A stretch of DNA of 64,000 bases. It comes from Acidianus hospitalis. GTDB taxonomy: Archaea > Thermoproteota > Thermoprotei_A > Sulfolobales > Sulfolobaceae. Under the pieces are notes generated by a model. It searched no databases and was not told the DNA's origin. It was given only the letters and a program-made list of their open reading frames with translations. The position numbers and the translations under genes are program-made. The stretch is taken from the NCBI GenBank assembly GCA_046533895.1, contig JAWDOK010000003.1:131566-195565 (forward strand). The letters run 5' to 3'. Positions 19,796-27,871 of the stretch are shown in pieces; position 1 is the first letter of the stretch; each line of letters starts with the position of its first letter.

Positions 19796-21491
19796 GATAA
19801 TTTACAAGTATGCATTAGACAATGCAGTTAAGCATGATGGCAAAGCAGCAGTAGGCCCAGTAATGAGTAAAGTTCTAGGAGAAAAACCAGAGTTAAAACC
19901 AAAAGCTAAGGAAATAGCAAAGAGAGTACAAGAAATAGTAGAAAAAGTAAATTCCATGAGCTTAGAAGATCAGAAAAAAGAACTAGAGGCAAAGTTCCCA
20001 GAAATGCTAACAAAGAAGAAAACTGAAGAAGAAAAGAAAACTTTGCCACCCTTGCCTAACGTTAAAGGTGAAGTAATAACTAGGTTTGCTCCAAATCCAG
20101 ATGGGCCAATACACTTAGGTAATACAAGAGCCGCAATTCTTTCTTACGAATATGCTAGAATGTATAAAGGTAAATTCATTTTAAGATTTGACGATACTGA
20201 TCCAAAAGTAAAGAAACCGCTGAGAGAAGCTTATGATTGGATAAGAGAGGATTTAAAGTGGTTAGGAATAACTTGGCAAGAAGAATTTACGGCCTCATCA
20301 AGACTTGAAAGATACTATGAAGTTGCTAAGGAAATGATCGAAAAAGGTTACGCTTACGTAGATACTTGCAGCGAAGAAGAATTTAAGAAAATGAAAGAGA
20401 CTAGAAACTTTTCCTTACCCTGCTTTAATAGATCAAAACCAGTAGAATACAACCTTGAATTATGGGAAAAAATGTTAGAAAGAAAATTTAAAGAAGGAGA
20501 GGCAGTGCTTAGGATAAAGACTGACCTCAACGATCCAGATCCTTCAAAAATAGATTGGGTAATGGCTAGGATAGTCGATACCGAGAAAAACCCTCACCCT
20601 CTTGTTGGCGATAAATATTGGGTATGGCCAACGTATAATTTTGCTTCGGCAGTAGATGATCACGATTATAAAATAACTCACATTTTAAGAGCTAAGGAGC
20701 ATATGAGCAATGCGGATAAACAAAAATGGGTATTCAACTATATGGGCTGGGAAATTCCCGAAGTTATGGAATTTGGAAGGCTTAAATTAGAAGGGTTCAT
20801 GATGAGTAAATCTAAAATAAAAGGAATGATGGAAAAAGGAACCACAAAAGACGATCCAAGATTACCTACTATTGCAGGACTAAGAAGAAGAGGAATTTTA
20901 CCAGAAACTATTAGAGAAATAATCATAGAAGTTGGAGTAAAACCATCTGACGCAACAATTAGCTTTGAGAACATAGCAGCATTAAATAGGAAAAAACTCG
21001 ATCCTATTGCAAAAAGGATAATGTATGTAGAAAACTACTCCGAGTTTACGCTTGAAATTCCAGGAGAAATGACTGCCAAAATACCTCTGAGCCCATCTGT
21101 GAAGGAATTTAGGGAAATTACGGTAAAACCTGGAGATAAAATACTTGTAGAAAAGGCTGATGCAGAAAACCAAAGTATAATTAGACTTGTTGAACTATGC
21201 AATGTTAAAGTTGAAGGAAACAAATTAGTCTACGTAAGCAAATCAGTAGAAGACGCAAAGAAAATGAATGCAAAAATAGTCCAATGGGTCAAGAAAGGAG
21301 AGGAAGTTAACGTAAATGTGATAAAAGCTGATCCAAACCAGGACTTAAAGATAATTAATGGAAAAGCCGAAAGATATGCAATTAACCTTAATCCAGACGA
21401 AATAGTACAATTCATTAGATACGGTTTCGTTAGAGTCGACTCCAAGAATGAGAGTAATAACGAATTAACAGTAATATATGCACATGAATGA
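19779..21491 (+). CDS. gltX: Glutamyl-tRNA synthetase (archaeal, GlnRS-like subtype)
   Basis: 570-residue class I synthetase. The signature is PNPDGPIHLGN (HIGH motif HLGN at 112-115), with MMSKSKI as KMSKS near 342. An N-terminal helical extension of about 95 residues precedes the catalytic domain, and the anticodon domain is the beta-barrel type of archaeal/eukaryotic enzymes. In this lineage it charges tRNA-Glu, which also feeds the tetrapyrrole operon at 47-53 kb, and misacylates tRNA-Gln for transamidation. Confidence 0.95.
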   Translation: MEEIDEIIYKYALDNAVKHDGKAAVGPVMSKVLGEKPELKPKAKEIAKRVQEIVEKVNSMSLEDQKKELEAKFPEMLTKKKTEEEKKTLPPLPNVKGEVITRFAPNPDGPIHLGNTRAAILSYEYARMYKGKFILRFDDTDPKVKKPLREAYDWIREDLKWLGITWQEEFTASSRLERYYEVAKEMIEKGYAYVDTCSEEEFKKMKETRNFSLPCFNRSKPVEYNLELWEKMLERKFKEGEAVLRIKTDLNDPDPSKIDWVMARIVDTEKNPHPLVGDKYWVWPTYNFASAVDDHDYKITHILRAKEHMSNADKQKWVFNYMGWEIPEVMEFGRLKLEGFMMSKSKIKGMMEKGTTKDDPRLPTIAGLRRRGILPETIREIIIEVGVKPSDATISFENIAALNRKKLDPIAKRIMYVENYSEFTLEIPGEMTAKIPLSPSVKEFREITVKPGDKILVEKADAENQSIIRLVELCNVKVEGNKLVYVSKSVEDAKKMNAKIVQWVKKGEEVNVNVIKADPNQDLKIINGKAERYAINLNPDEIVQFIRYGFVRVDSKNESNNELTVIYAHE

Positions 21492-21579
21492 CTTTTTCTC
21501 AAAAACTTTTATATAATAAGAAAGCTTTGTAATGCGAAACGTCTGTCTAACCAATATAGATTTTTACCCTATACCGTTT

Positions 21580-21635
21580 GTCCCTACACCTCCATTTCAA
21601 TCATTTTATGTTCAATCATGATCGAGTGTAGGGAC
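21580..21635. repeat. Perfect 10-bp inverted repeat beside the TnpB-like relic
   Basis: GTCCCTACAC at 21580-21589 is mirrored by GTGTAGGGAC at 21626-21635. The 36-nt centre carries a second imperfect palindrome around TCAATCATGATCGA. The outer arm abuts the stop codon of the relic at 21636-21728, which fits a transposon end hairpin, although other origins are possible. Confidence 0.45.
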
Positions 21636-21728
21636 TTAGCCCTCAACCACAGGTGGGTCATGGGACTCCAACGGCGCGGGGCTCACATCTCTGCTCCCAC
21701 TCTTTTGCCCACATCGGCGTGAGAGATC
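21636..21728 (-). pseudogene. C-terminal relic resembling a TnpB-type transposase
   Basis: Thirty codons end at TAA (21638-21636), reading D-L-S-RRCGQKSGSR then DVSPAPLESHDPPVVEG. Its GC-rich, proline-rich tail directly before a hairpin resembles the C-terminal tails of Sulfolobales TnpB proteins of IS200/IS605 or IS607 elements. The local GC content is clearly above the surrounding intergenic DNA. The body of the gene is missing. The call rests on pattern memory alone; a protein search is needed. Confidence 0.35.
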
Positions 21729-21989
21729 ATTAATAATCAACAAAAATTTATTATAAACAGACAAAAAAGATTTCTATCTACGTGAAAAAGGATTCAGCCC
21801 TTGGGGATTTGGACGCTTTTACGATTTTAGTCCTATTGATTTTCAACCATAGTAATTCTCATGAAATTCACTCAGTTTGAATTTTAGACACTACCGTAAA
21901 GTATTACATATTCAGTTTTTTGCACAACTAAGAAATTGTTACCGTCTCCTTTCAACTCCATGCCTAGTATGATAATTAACAGTCCTTAA
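21729..21989. other. Intergenic DNA between two mobile-element relics
   Basis: AT-rich stretch with no start-to-stop frame that I can assign. It contains ATTCAGCCCTTGGGGA at about 21792-21807, whose complement shares CCAAGGGCTGA with the IS200/IS605-type relic at 24511-24520; this may be chance. I see no RNA gene here. Taken with its flanks it is probably the deletion scar of an integrated element. Confidence 0.3.
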
Positions 21990-22241
21990 ATACCCCACCT
22001 GATAAACATTGGTAATAAAGTTTTCACATTTGGTGATATCCGAATTCGTGAGGTTAAGGGAAAGTATTATGTTTACTTAATAGAGAAGGGTGATGGTGGT
22101 CAGAGAAGAGACTATTACGTAGATTCCTTAATAATTAAAACATGCCTGGGGGCGTTGGCAAGGATGTACCCCCAGCCAGCGCCGCAGGCTGGACTCGAAC
22201 CAGCGACCGCCCGGTTAACAGCCGGGCGCTCTTCCAGCTGA
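21990..22241 (+). pseudogene. SSV-type integrase N-terminal fragment, int(N), running into tRNA-Asn
   Basis: The frame is open from 21990 to a TGA at 22239-22241. It reads FTFGDIRIREVKGKYYVYLI, then RRDYYVDSL, and ends in QAGLEPATARLTAGRSSS. The first part matches the N-terminus of SSV virus integrases (Y-GD-x-x-R-E-KG-YYVYKL-then-YVGPL), and the end is the antisense reading of the tRNA. SSV-type integration splits the integrase at a tRNA attachment site in just this way. No ATG, GTG or TTG opens the frame, and the rest of the element is gone from this side, so it is a remnant. Confidence 0.7.
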
Positions 22242-22252
22242 GCTACTGCGGC
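22180..22252 (-). tRNA. tRNA-Asn (GTT)
   Basis: 73 nt on the minus strand including discriminator G. The acceptor arms GCCGCAG/CTGCGGC pair fully, and the anticodon loop CTGTTAA sits on the stem CCCGG/CCGGG. The T arm is GCTGG-TTCGAGT-CCAGC. No intron. A TATA-like ATAAG lies about 26 bp upstream, near 22274-22281. Its 3' half forms the attachment site of the integrase relic. Confidence 0.95.
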
Positions 22253-22431
22253 ATTTTATTCTATTAACTTATTTCTTATAACGTTTTTGCTCACTCTTGT
22301 CAAAGGATAATTTGAACTACTTAATCATCAATCACAATCACGTATCTAGCACAAATTTTAGATACAATTGAAAAGAACGACCTATAAATAAAATAAGTTT
22401 ATGAATATCTAAAAATAAAAACTAAATAGTA

Positions 22432-22812
22432 TTATGAGGATTTACCAGATATCTCTTGTAACTTCTTTAAGACTTCGTCTAATGCGTCTTTTGCTTCTCC
22501 CGGATCTATAATAGCCGCAGAAGCTGCAGCAACTTGTAATCCGCATGCTTCGCCTAAAGCTTTCTTTGATGGTACGTATATGTAAGGAACTTTCTTTTCT
22601 TCGCACAATCCAGGTAAATGAGCTACTATCTCTTCTGGTTGTACATCCTCTGCAATGTATACTAATTTTGCTTGGCCTCTTTCTACTGCTTTTGTAGTCT
22701 CGTTAGTTCCTTTCTTTATCTTTCCAGATTCTTTAGCTTTCTTAAGAACTTCTAGAGCTTTATCTACTAAATCTTGTGGAACTTCAAATTTTACATAAGA
22801 TGGTTTGGACAT
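22432..22812 (-). CDS. rpl7ae: Ribosomal protein L7Ae (K-turn-binding)
   Basis: 126 residues; the archaeal multifunctional K-turn binder found in the large subunit, C/D and H/ACA sRNPs and RNase P. Typical segments are GTNETTKAVERGQAKLVYIA, EDVQPEEIVAHLP and KKALGEACGLQVAAASAAI. The start at 22812 is preceded by a leader with GGAGGAGG, unlike the leaderless genes around it. That leader can fold as a K-turn (see the separate entry), suggesting autoregulation. Confidence 0.97.
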   Translation of the reverse strand: MSKPSYVKFEVPQDLVDKALEVLKKAKESGKIKKGTNETTKAVERGQAKLVYIAEDVQPEEIVAHLPGLCEEKKVPYIYVPSKKALGEACGLQVAAASAAIIDPGEAKDALDEVLKKLQEISGKSS

Positions 22813-22842
22813 ACGTTCATCCTCCTCCTTATTTCGTCACGC
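22813..22842 (-). promoter_or_regulatory. Candidate K-turn in the L7Ae mRNA leader enclosing the Shine-Dalgarno
   Basis: On the minus strand the 30 nt before the ATG begin GCGTGACGA and end ATGAACGT. GCGT (22842-22839) can pair with ACGT (22816-22813), flanked by facing GA dinucleotides that would form the tandem sheared G-A pairs of a K-turn. GTGACGA resembles box C (RUGAUGA) and ATGA box D (CUGA). The loop contains GGAGGAGG. L7Ae binding here would hide the ribosome site; a similar autoregulation has been reported for Sulfolobus acidocaldarius L7Ae. Confidence 0.55.
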
Positions 22843-22861
22843 AAAAATGAATGAGATTCAT

Positions 22862-22873
22862 TAGCTTAAAAAG
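22862..22873 (-). promoter_or_regulatory. TATA region of the L7Ae gene
   Basis: GCTTTTTAAGCT on the minus strand lies about 25 bp before the expected 5' end of the leader, leaving an untranslated region of about 30 nt. Confidence 0.4.
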
Positions 22874-23022
22874 CTATTTGATAACGTTTAGGTTAGATGG
22901 TTTTGAATCATTAATGTCTGAACTTGTTTTATACATATGTTTAATATTAAAATGCATATCTAATTAAAAATAATTATTTACGATATTTAACATTTAATAT
23001 TCCTGTAAAGCAAATTTTAATA

Positions 23023-24742
23023 CTATCCGCATATTCCGAATCTTGCGCACATGTAAGCGTTGTGAAGCTCCCTTCCTTCGTCATCGGTGTGAGAAGACTC
23101 GTCATGATTACCGGAGTTTACCTCATCATATATCTTCCTAGCAATAGTATCAACGTCATTCTCAAAGAGCTTACCCAACCAATCCAAAGAATTAATAATG
23201 TCCTCAGCAACTTCCTCCTCCATATTATAAGCACTAACTAGAGCAGAGACAACAGCAGAAACCTTAATTACGACGGAAAGCAACTTCCTAAAATTCTCAA
23301 CGATTCCTAACCACTGAGCATAAGCCTCCAAACCCTGAATACTATAAGAATTAGGCGGAGGAGTAACCAAAGACGACTGAAGAATAGTACCGGCAACACT
23401 ACCAACTGCAGATGCTGGACTCGAAGGAGAAAGAAATCCTTCTAGATTATAACTACCAGTACAATAAGTAGTACAAACGCCATCATCAAATATTGGAGCG
23501 CCGAAAATTAAAGGAGTCTCACCCATTAAAGCAAGCCTCAAATTACCGGTAACGTTATTAAGAATAGGATTAGTAACACTGCATAAGCTGGAATAAAGGC
23601 CATTACCAAATATTGTAACACCATACAAACCCTCATACTGAGAAAGAGAACCCAAACCAAAGGAAACTGCAAAATTAAAAACAGGAAATCTACTAGAAAT
23701 TGCTTTTAGCTCATCATGTATAGCACCTCTTATATAATATTGACCATCAGAAGATTTGAATATTGGTATTATTTGATTATATCCCAGCATATCTTCGTAA
23801 ATATATTTAAGTATATAAGGTACGTAGTTAGGTATTATAGCAACAGTGACTGGTGAAGCGGATTTTAAGCCTTTAGCTATCATTAAAAGGAAGTCAGAAA
23901 ACGACCCACCGACTTGTTCCGTAATTACTTTAGTCATAGCATTAATGTCAGCTTGCTTTTTAGTTAACCTACACTTAGGGCATGGCGGGTTAACAAACTC
24001 AGACGTTGTACTTCCATGTAGTGGAATCATTGATATTGGAAAATTTTCCACCGTAAGAGATTTTAGAGTGTCTAGATTACCACTGAATGTGAAGCTTGCT
24101 CCTCCTTGATAAACTGTTAACCTACTTACTTTTCCACGCCAATCCTTTGAGATTCCTCCTATATACACGTATACGTCCTTATATGACGTTTTAACTAATA
24201 TGCCATGTCTAACGAAGTCCATTATTGTAAGTGTTGGTGGGTGAGCTGACATTCTTGCTGGGACAATCATTGCCGGGAGTATTGAATAGTAGGTATTGCT
24301 TGTAGCCGTTGTCAGCAGTTTCCGATAAACCTTGAAGTTTATATACTTTAATGGTAAATGTGAGTACAGTAACACCAGATGTGGATGGGTTTTCCCGAAA
24401 GGTGTGGCTAAAAGATGTGCAGGTTTCCCCATCAGATGGCAACACTCTGATGGGTGAGGTTATCCCGCTAAAGGGGTGGAGGGGTAACGGAAGTGACTCC
24501 GGTGAAGCCCAAGGGCTGAGAATTGAATACAAATTCATGAAAATTCAATGAAGCCCAAACCCCATCTGTTTATACGAGTCACAGTATTTTAGAGCGTCAA
24601 CGTTAGCCTCACACTCAGCATTTTCAACTGATTGCATTATTGTAGAAGCTGCACCTATTATACCTCCTATTGTACTTACAAGATCTGATATTGAAGTCGA
24701 ACCTTATGCAGATTGTAATATTATTGATCTAGTTTCTGACAT
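23023..24742 (-). pseudogene. Disrupted gene of unknown function (nonsense codon plus mobile-element insertion)
   Basis: The start is ATG at 24742, with TATTTAAT as TATA at 24761-24768. It reads MSETRSIILQSA, then TAA at 24706-24704, then continues as GSTSISDLVSTIGG to QMGFGL at about 24551. A mobile-element relic of about 230 bp follows. The gene resumes near 24320 (LLTTATSNTYYSILPAMIVP) and stays open for about 430 codons to 23023. The protein would be near 500 residues with a hydrophobic segment near 17-35, PPCPKC, and a Gly/Ser/Tyr-rich middle. I do not recognise it; a viral or plasmid origin is possible given the integrase relic nearby. Confidence 0.6.
24319..24550 (+). mobile_element. 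IS200/IS605-type relic (end hairpins plus TnpB tail)
   Basis: A small hairpin ATAAAC-CTTGAA-GTTTAT at 24325-24342 and a second one TGAAT-ACAA-ATTCA at 24524-24537 bound the segment. Between them a plus-strand frame (24351-24551) reads VSPSDGNTLMGEVIPLKGWR then GNGSDSGEAQG, resembling the C-terminal tail of Sulfolobales TnpB. The rest of TnpB and any TnpA are missing. Subterminal hairpins without target duplication fit the IS200/IS605 family. It could be a non-autonomous derivative and may keep the omega-RNA scaffold region, which overlaps the tnpB 3' end in this family. Confidence 0.5.
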
Positions 24743-24760
24743 ATACTAATTCTTTTAGAG

Positions 24761-24768
24761 TATTTAAT
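24761..24768 (-). promoter_or_regulatory. TATA box of the disrupted gene
   Basis: ATTAAATA on the minus strand, about 23 bp before the ATG at 24742. It supports the choice of that ATG as the original start even though the frame is stopped 12 codons later. Confidence 0.45.
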
Positions 24769-24890
24769 ATAATGTTGTTAAGATAATTATCTTATTTTAA
24801 AATACTAATAGAAAATTTTAGGAATCCCAAATGTAAGACCTAACTAGCGAATTAATCTTATCTTACTATTCCCAAGAATAAACGAGAAAA

Positions 24891-24898
24891 TTTTATAG
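24891..24898 (+). promoter_or_regulatory. TATA box of initiator tRNA-Met
   Basis: TTTTATAG is centred 27 bp before the tRNA 5' end at 24922. Confidence 0.55.
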
Positions 24899-24921
24899 CG
24901 ATCAAAGTATAAAATGTACTC

Positions 24922-24996
24922 AGCGGCGTAGGCCAGCCTGGTAAGGCCGCAGGGCTCATAACCCTGAGGTCCCTGGTTCAAATCCAGGCGCCGCTA
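24922..24996 (+). tRNA. Initiator tRNA-Met (CAT)
   Basis: 75 nt including discriminator A. The acceptor AGCGGCG/CGCCGCT begins with an A1-U72 pair. The anticodon loop CTCATAA sits on CAGGG/CCCTG, giving the three G-C pairs next to the loop. Both are identity features of initiator rather than elongator tRNA-Met. T arm CCTGG-TTCAAAT-CCAGG. No intron. Confidence 0.9.
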
Positions 24997-25089
24997 CCTC
25001 ACTTTTTTGTGATGAGAAGAGGGTCGAATGAAATTATGATTACCGCTGGAAATGCTGAAATCTTAAATTGAATCTTCAAATTATATATT

Positions 25090-26454
25090 ATGGGTAAACT
25101 TTTCGGAACAGACGGAGTGAGAGGTACTATAAATAAAGAGCTAACAATAGAATTAGCTCAAAAGCTAGGGCAAGCTATTGGAACGTTCTTTGGTAAAGGA
25201 TCAACGATACTGATTGGAAGAGATGCTAGAGCTGGTGGAGATATGTATACTAGAGCCGTGGAGAGCGGTTTATTAAGTGCTGGAGTTAAGGTTTATGAAG
25301 GAGGCTTCGCACCTACTCCTGCCTTACAATATGCTGTAAAGACTTTAGGTTATGATGCTGGAGTAATTATTACTGCTAGTCATAACCCTGCGGAATATAA
25401 CGGAATAAAAGTGATAGATAAGGATGGCGTTGAGATTTCTAGAGATAAGGAGAACGAGATTGAGGATATTTATTTTTCCGGAAAGTTTTATTCCGAGGAC
25501 TGGAAGGCTTTAACTTACGACGTAAAAAAGGAGGATAGAGTTATAGATAATTACGTTAAAGGTATTTTAAGTCATGTTGACGTAGAGAAAATAAGGAAGA
25601 AGAACTTTAAAGTATTGATCGATGGTGCTAATAGCGTAGGTTCTATAACTTCACCTATTGTTGCCAGGGAGTTAGGTTGTAAAATATATGGTATAAATAC
25701 TAACTTAGATCCTTTATTCCCTGCAAGGACTCCGGAACCCACTTTTGACAGCCTAAAGGATACTGCGGAGATTGCTAAAGGGCTTAAAGTTGATTTAGGT
25801 GTAGCTCACGATGGTGATGCAGACAGAGCAATATTTATAGATTCGCAGGGAAGAGTGCAGTGGGGCGATAGGAGCGGTGCATTATTATCTTATTGGGCTT
25901 CAACAAAGGAAAGTAGCTTTCCTAGAAGAATATTTACCGCAGTCTCCAGTTCTGTCCTAGTTCAAGATTACCTTAAGAAATACAATATAGAGGTTGTTTG
26001 GACTAAAGTTGGTAGTGTTGATATTGCTCATAAATTAATGGAAGAGAAGGGAATTGCTGGCTTTGAGGAAAACGGAGGCTTCATTTTCCCTCTTCATCAG
26101 TATGTTAGAGATGGCGCAATGTCTTTTGCTTTAATGCTTGAAATGCTTGCATCTGAAAATATCTCTTCTGCAGAACTTTTTGATACATTACCAAAGTATT
26201 ATACAGTAAAAACTAAGGTTTACATAAATAAAAACACGGACGTTGAGAAAATATACGAAACAGTAAAGTCTACATACTCTCATGGTAATATCATAACTAT
26301 AGATGGTGTGAAGATAATTACACCGGACTATTGGTTCTTAGTTAGAAAGAGTGGTACTGAGCCTATAATAAGGGTAATGGTTGAGGCTAAAGATAAGGAA
26401 AAAGCAGAAAATCTTGCAAATGAGTTAGTAAAGCTGGTAGGTAGTTTAGTATGA
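25090..26454 (+). CDS. glmM: Phosphoglucosamine/phosphomannomutase (alpha-D-phosphohexomutase)
   Basis: 454 residues. The phosphoserine loop TASHNP has S97, the Mg loop DGDADRA lies near 241-247, the sugar-binding loop is GFEENGG, and the phosphate-binding RKSGTEP is near the C-terminus. The enzyme interconverts 6- and 1-phosphohexoses for UDP-GlcNAc and glycan synthesis; glucosamine versus mannose preference is not certain. TATA-like CTTAAATT lies about 25 bp upstream. The stop overlaps the next start by 4 nt. Confidence 0.9.
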   Translation: MGKLFGTDGVRGTINKELTIELAQKLGQAIGTFFGKGSTILIGRDARAGGDMYTRAVESGLLSAGVKVYEGGFAPTPALQYAVKTLGYDAGVIITASHNPAEYNGIKVIDKDGVEISRDKENEIEDIYFSGKFYSEDWKALTYDVKKEDRVIDNYVKGILSHVDVEKIRKKNFKVLIDGANSVGSITSPIVARELGCKIYGINTNLDPLFPARTPEPTFDSLKDTAEIAKGLKVDLGVAHDGDADRAIFIDSQGRVQWGDRSGALLSYWASTKESSFPRRIFTAVSSSVLVQDYLKKYNIEVVWTKVGSVDIAHKLMEEKGIAGFEENGGFIFPLHQYVRDGAMSFALMLEMLASENISSAELFDTLPKYYTVKTKVYINKNTDVEKIYETVKSTYSHGNIITIDGVKIITPDYWFLVRKSGTEPIIRVMVEAKDKEKAENLANELVKLVGSLV

Positions 26455-26840
26455 AATATAGGCTAATGGATATATTAGCTTGTCCCATGTGCAAGCATTT
26501 CCCTCTCCAGCTTATAGTAATTTCTCAGAAAAAAGTCGAGAGAACTACCGATGAGAAAAAGCCTTTGTGCGAACTTTATTGTGCATATAAGAATTCTGAA
26601 GTTAAGAACGTCGAAAACCCTCCTTGTGATGAGTGCATAACATATGAAATAGAGGAAGGGGTACTTTACTGCCCAGAATGTAAAAGATGGTATCCAATTA
26701 TAGACGAAATACCCAGAATGCTACCAGATAAGTTAAGAAAGAAAGAGGAAGATTTAAAATTCCTTGAGAAGAATAAAGATAAGATACCATCTTACATTGT
26801 AGAGAACGGCGTTCCATTTAATCTATCGAGTTTAAAATGA
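26451..26840 (+). CDS. Trm112-like zinc-ribbon protein with extra cysteines
   Basis: 129 residues. ILACPMCK (C11, C14) and YCPECKRWYPIIDEIPRML (C74, C77) are the Trm112p signature of the partner that activates several AdoMet-dependent methyltransferases. An insert between them carries C40, C44, C59 and C62, which could bind a second metal. Its ATG overlaps the glmM stop by 4 nt. Role as a methyltransferase activator is inferred from the family. Confidence 0.8.
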   Translation: MKYRLMDILACPMCKHFPLQLIVISQKKVERTTDEKKPLCELYCAYKNSEVKNVENPPCDECITYEIEEGVLYCPECKRWYPIIDEIPRMLPDKLRKKEEDLKFLEKNKDKIPSYIVENGVPFNLSSLK

Positions 26841-26878
26841 GCTTATTAATCCGGTTTACAAATGTATTTTTGGTGTAA

Positions 26879-27304
26879 ATGTTGGAAAGTTCATTTCTAT
26901 CTAATTTAGACGAATGGATAAAGATGCAGAAGAGCTTACTCGCAACTATAAAAGATATGGAAAAGAATGAAAATGATAAAGACATGGATAGGTTAGACCT
27001 AATCTTAGCTTCTAGAGTAGCTTTCCAGCACATGATGAGAACTATAAAAGCGTTTGATCAATGGTTACAAGATCCAATGATAATAAAACACATGCCTAAA
27101 GAAATGCTGGAAGATGTAAAAAGAACTAGCTGGAGTATATTAGAACAGCTTCTGGAGTTAGATATTAGACACACCAGTGAAGCACGTGATCTAATAAACA
27201 AACTAGGAAAGGAAGGTAAACTAGATCCATTAATTTGGTCTAGACCATTGTTTGATGAACAGCAGAATCAGAATAATAGAAGAATAACTTTCACTACAAT
27301 GTAA
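26879..27304 (+). CDS. Conserved helical archaeal protein, DUF2153-like
   Basis: 141 residues, almost entirely helical. It contains LDEWIKMQKSLL, RVAFQHMMRTIKAFDQWLQDP and a helical region with EMLEDVKR. It matches my memory of DUF2153, a crenarchaeal family of unknown function. ATG start at 26879, 38 nt after the Trm112-like gene; possibly its own promoter (TTTACAAA near 26855). Confidence 0.55.
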   Translation: MLESSFLSNLDEWIKMQKSLLATIKDMEKNENDKDMDRLDLILASRVAFQHMMRTIKAFDQWLQDPMIIKHMPKEMLEDVKRTSWSILEQLLELDIRHTSEARDLINKLGKEGKLDPLIWSRPLFDEQQNQNNRRITFTTM

Positions 27305-27370
27305 ATTTTATTAAAAATATAGTTTAATTAAAAATAAGTAAAATAAGCGAAATTGTTCATTTTTATATAT

Positions 27371-27856
27371 CTAATATCTTCTTCCTCTACTATATCCTCT
27401 GTTGGCGTTTTTTAGTTTCAATGTATATTCTTCATCAATAGCTACTATCTTAGACTTTATCTCTGATAAGATCTGATTTAACTGGTTTTTGAAATTATCA
27501 TCAATTACAGCTTGATTCTCTTCTAGAGCTTCTTCTCCGTTAGTTGATAATTTTAGTTTTTTATTTACTGGGTCACTTTCAATTAGCCCTAAATAAAGCA
27601 ACGAAGTAAGGTCTTCCTTTATCATTGGACTGAACACATTATTTCCAATTACATTGAATTTATAGCCTAAATCTAAACCTTTTTGCGAGGCCTCGTATAG
27701 TAAAGTTATCAAAGCCCTTTCAGATATTCCTCCAAATAATTTTATTATATACATTAATTGTACTTTTTTCTTATCTTCTTTTAAAACAGATGGAGTAATT
27801 ACTTGCTTAGTAATTGTTTTTAATTCCTTAGTTTTTGTCTGCCCAGGCTGTGACAA
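27371..27856 (-). CDS. Sulfolobales-type protein with a winged-helix-like core
   Basis: 161 residues, not recognised. The middle (about 35-105, ISERALITLLYEASQKGLDLG, then LTSLLYLGLIESD and KLKLSTNGEEAL) reads like a winged helix. A helical tail ends in RGYSRGRRY, a basic end that could touch nucleic acid. It lies 15 nt after the hexulose-phosphate synthase gene on the same strand and is probably co-transcribed. Confidence 0.5.
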   Translation of the reverse strand: MSQPGQTKTKELKTITKQVITPSVLKEDKKKVQLMYIIKLFGGISERALITLLYEASQKGLDLGYKFNVIGNNVFSPMIKEDLTSLLYLGLIESDPVNKKLKLSTNGEEALEENQAVIDDNFKNQLNQILSEIKSKIVAIDEEYTLKLKNANRGYSRGRRY

Positions 27857-27871
27857 ACTTAATCCCCTATC

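Noticed and set aside
21580..21740. SRP (7S) RNA or RNase P RNA in the GC-rich patch after gltX
   Set aside because: I find none of the conserved SRP S-domain or RNase P motifs; a minus-strand transposase-like tail explains the GC-rich part better.
24351..24551. 66-codon plus-strand frame as an intact small gene
   Set aside because: It lies between two hairpins inside another gene and looks like a TnpB tail, so I list it as part of the mobile relic.
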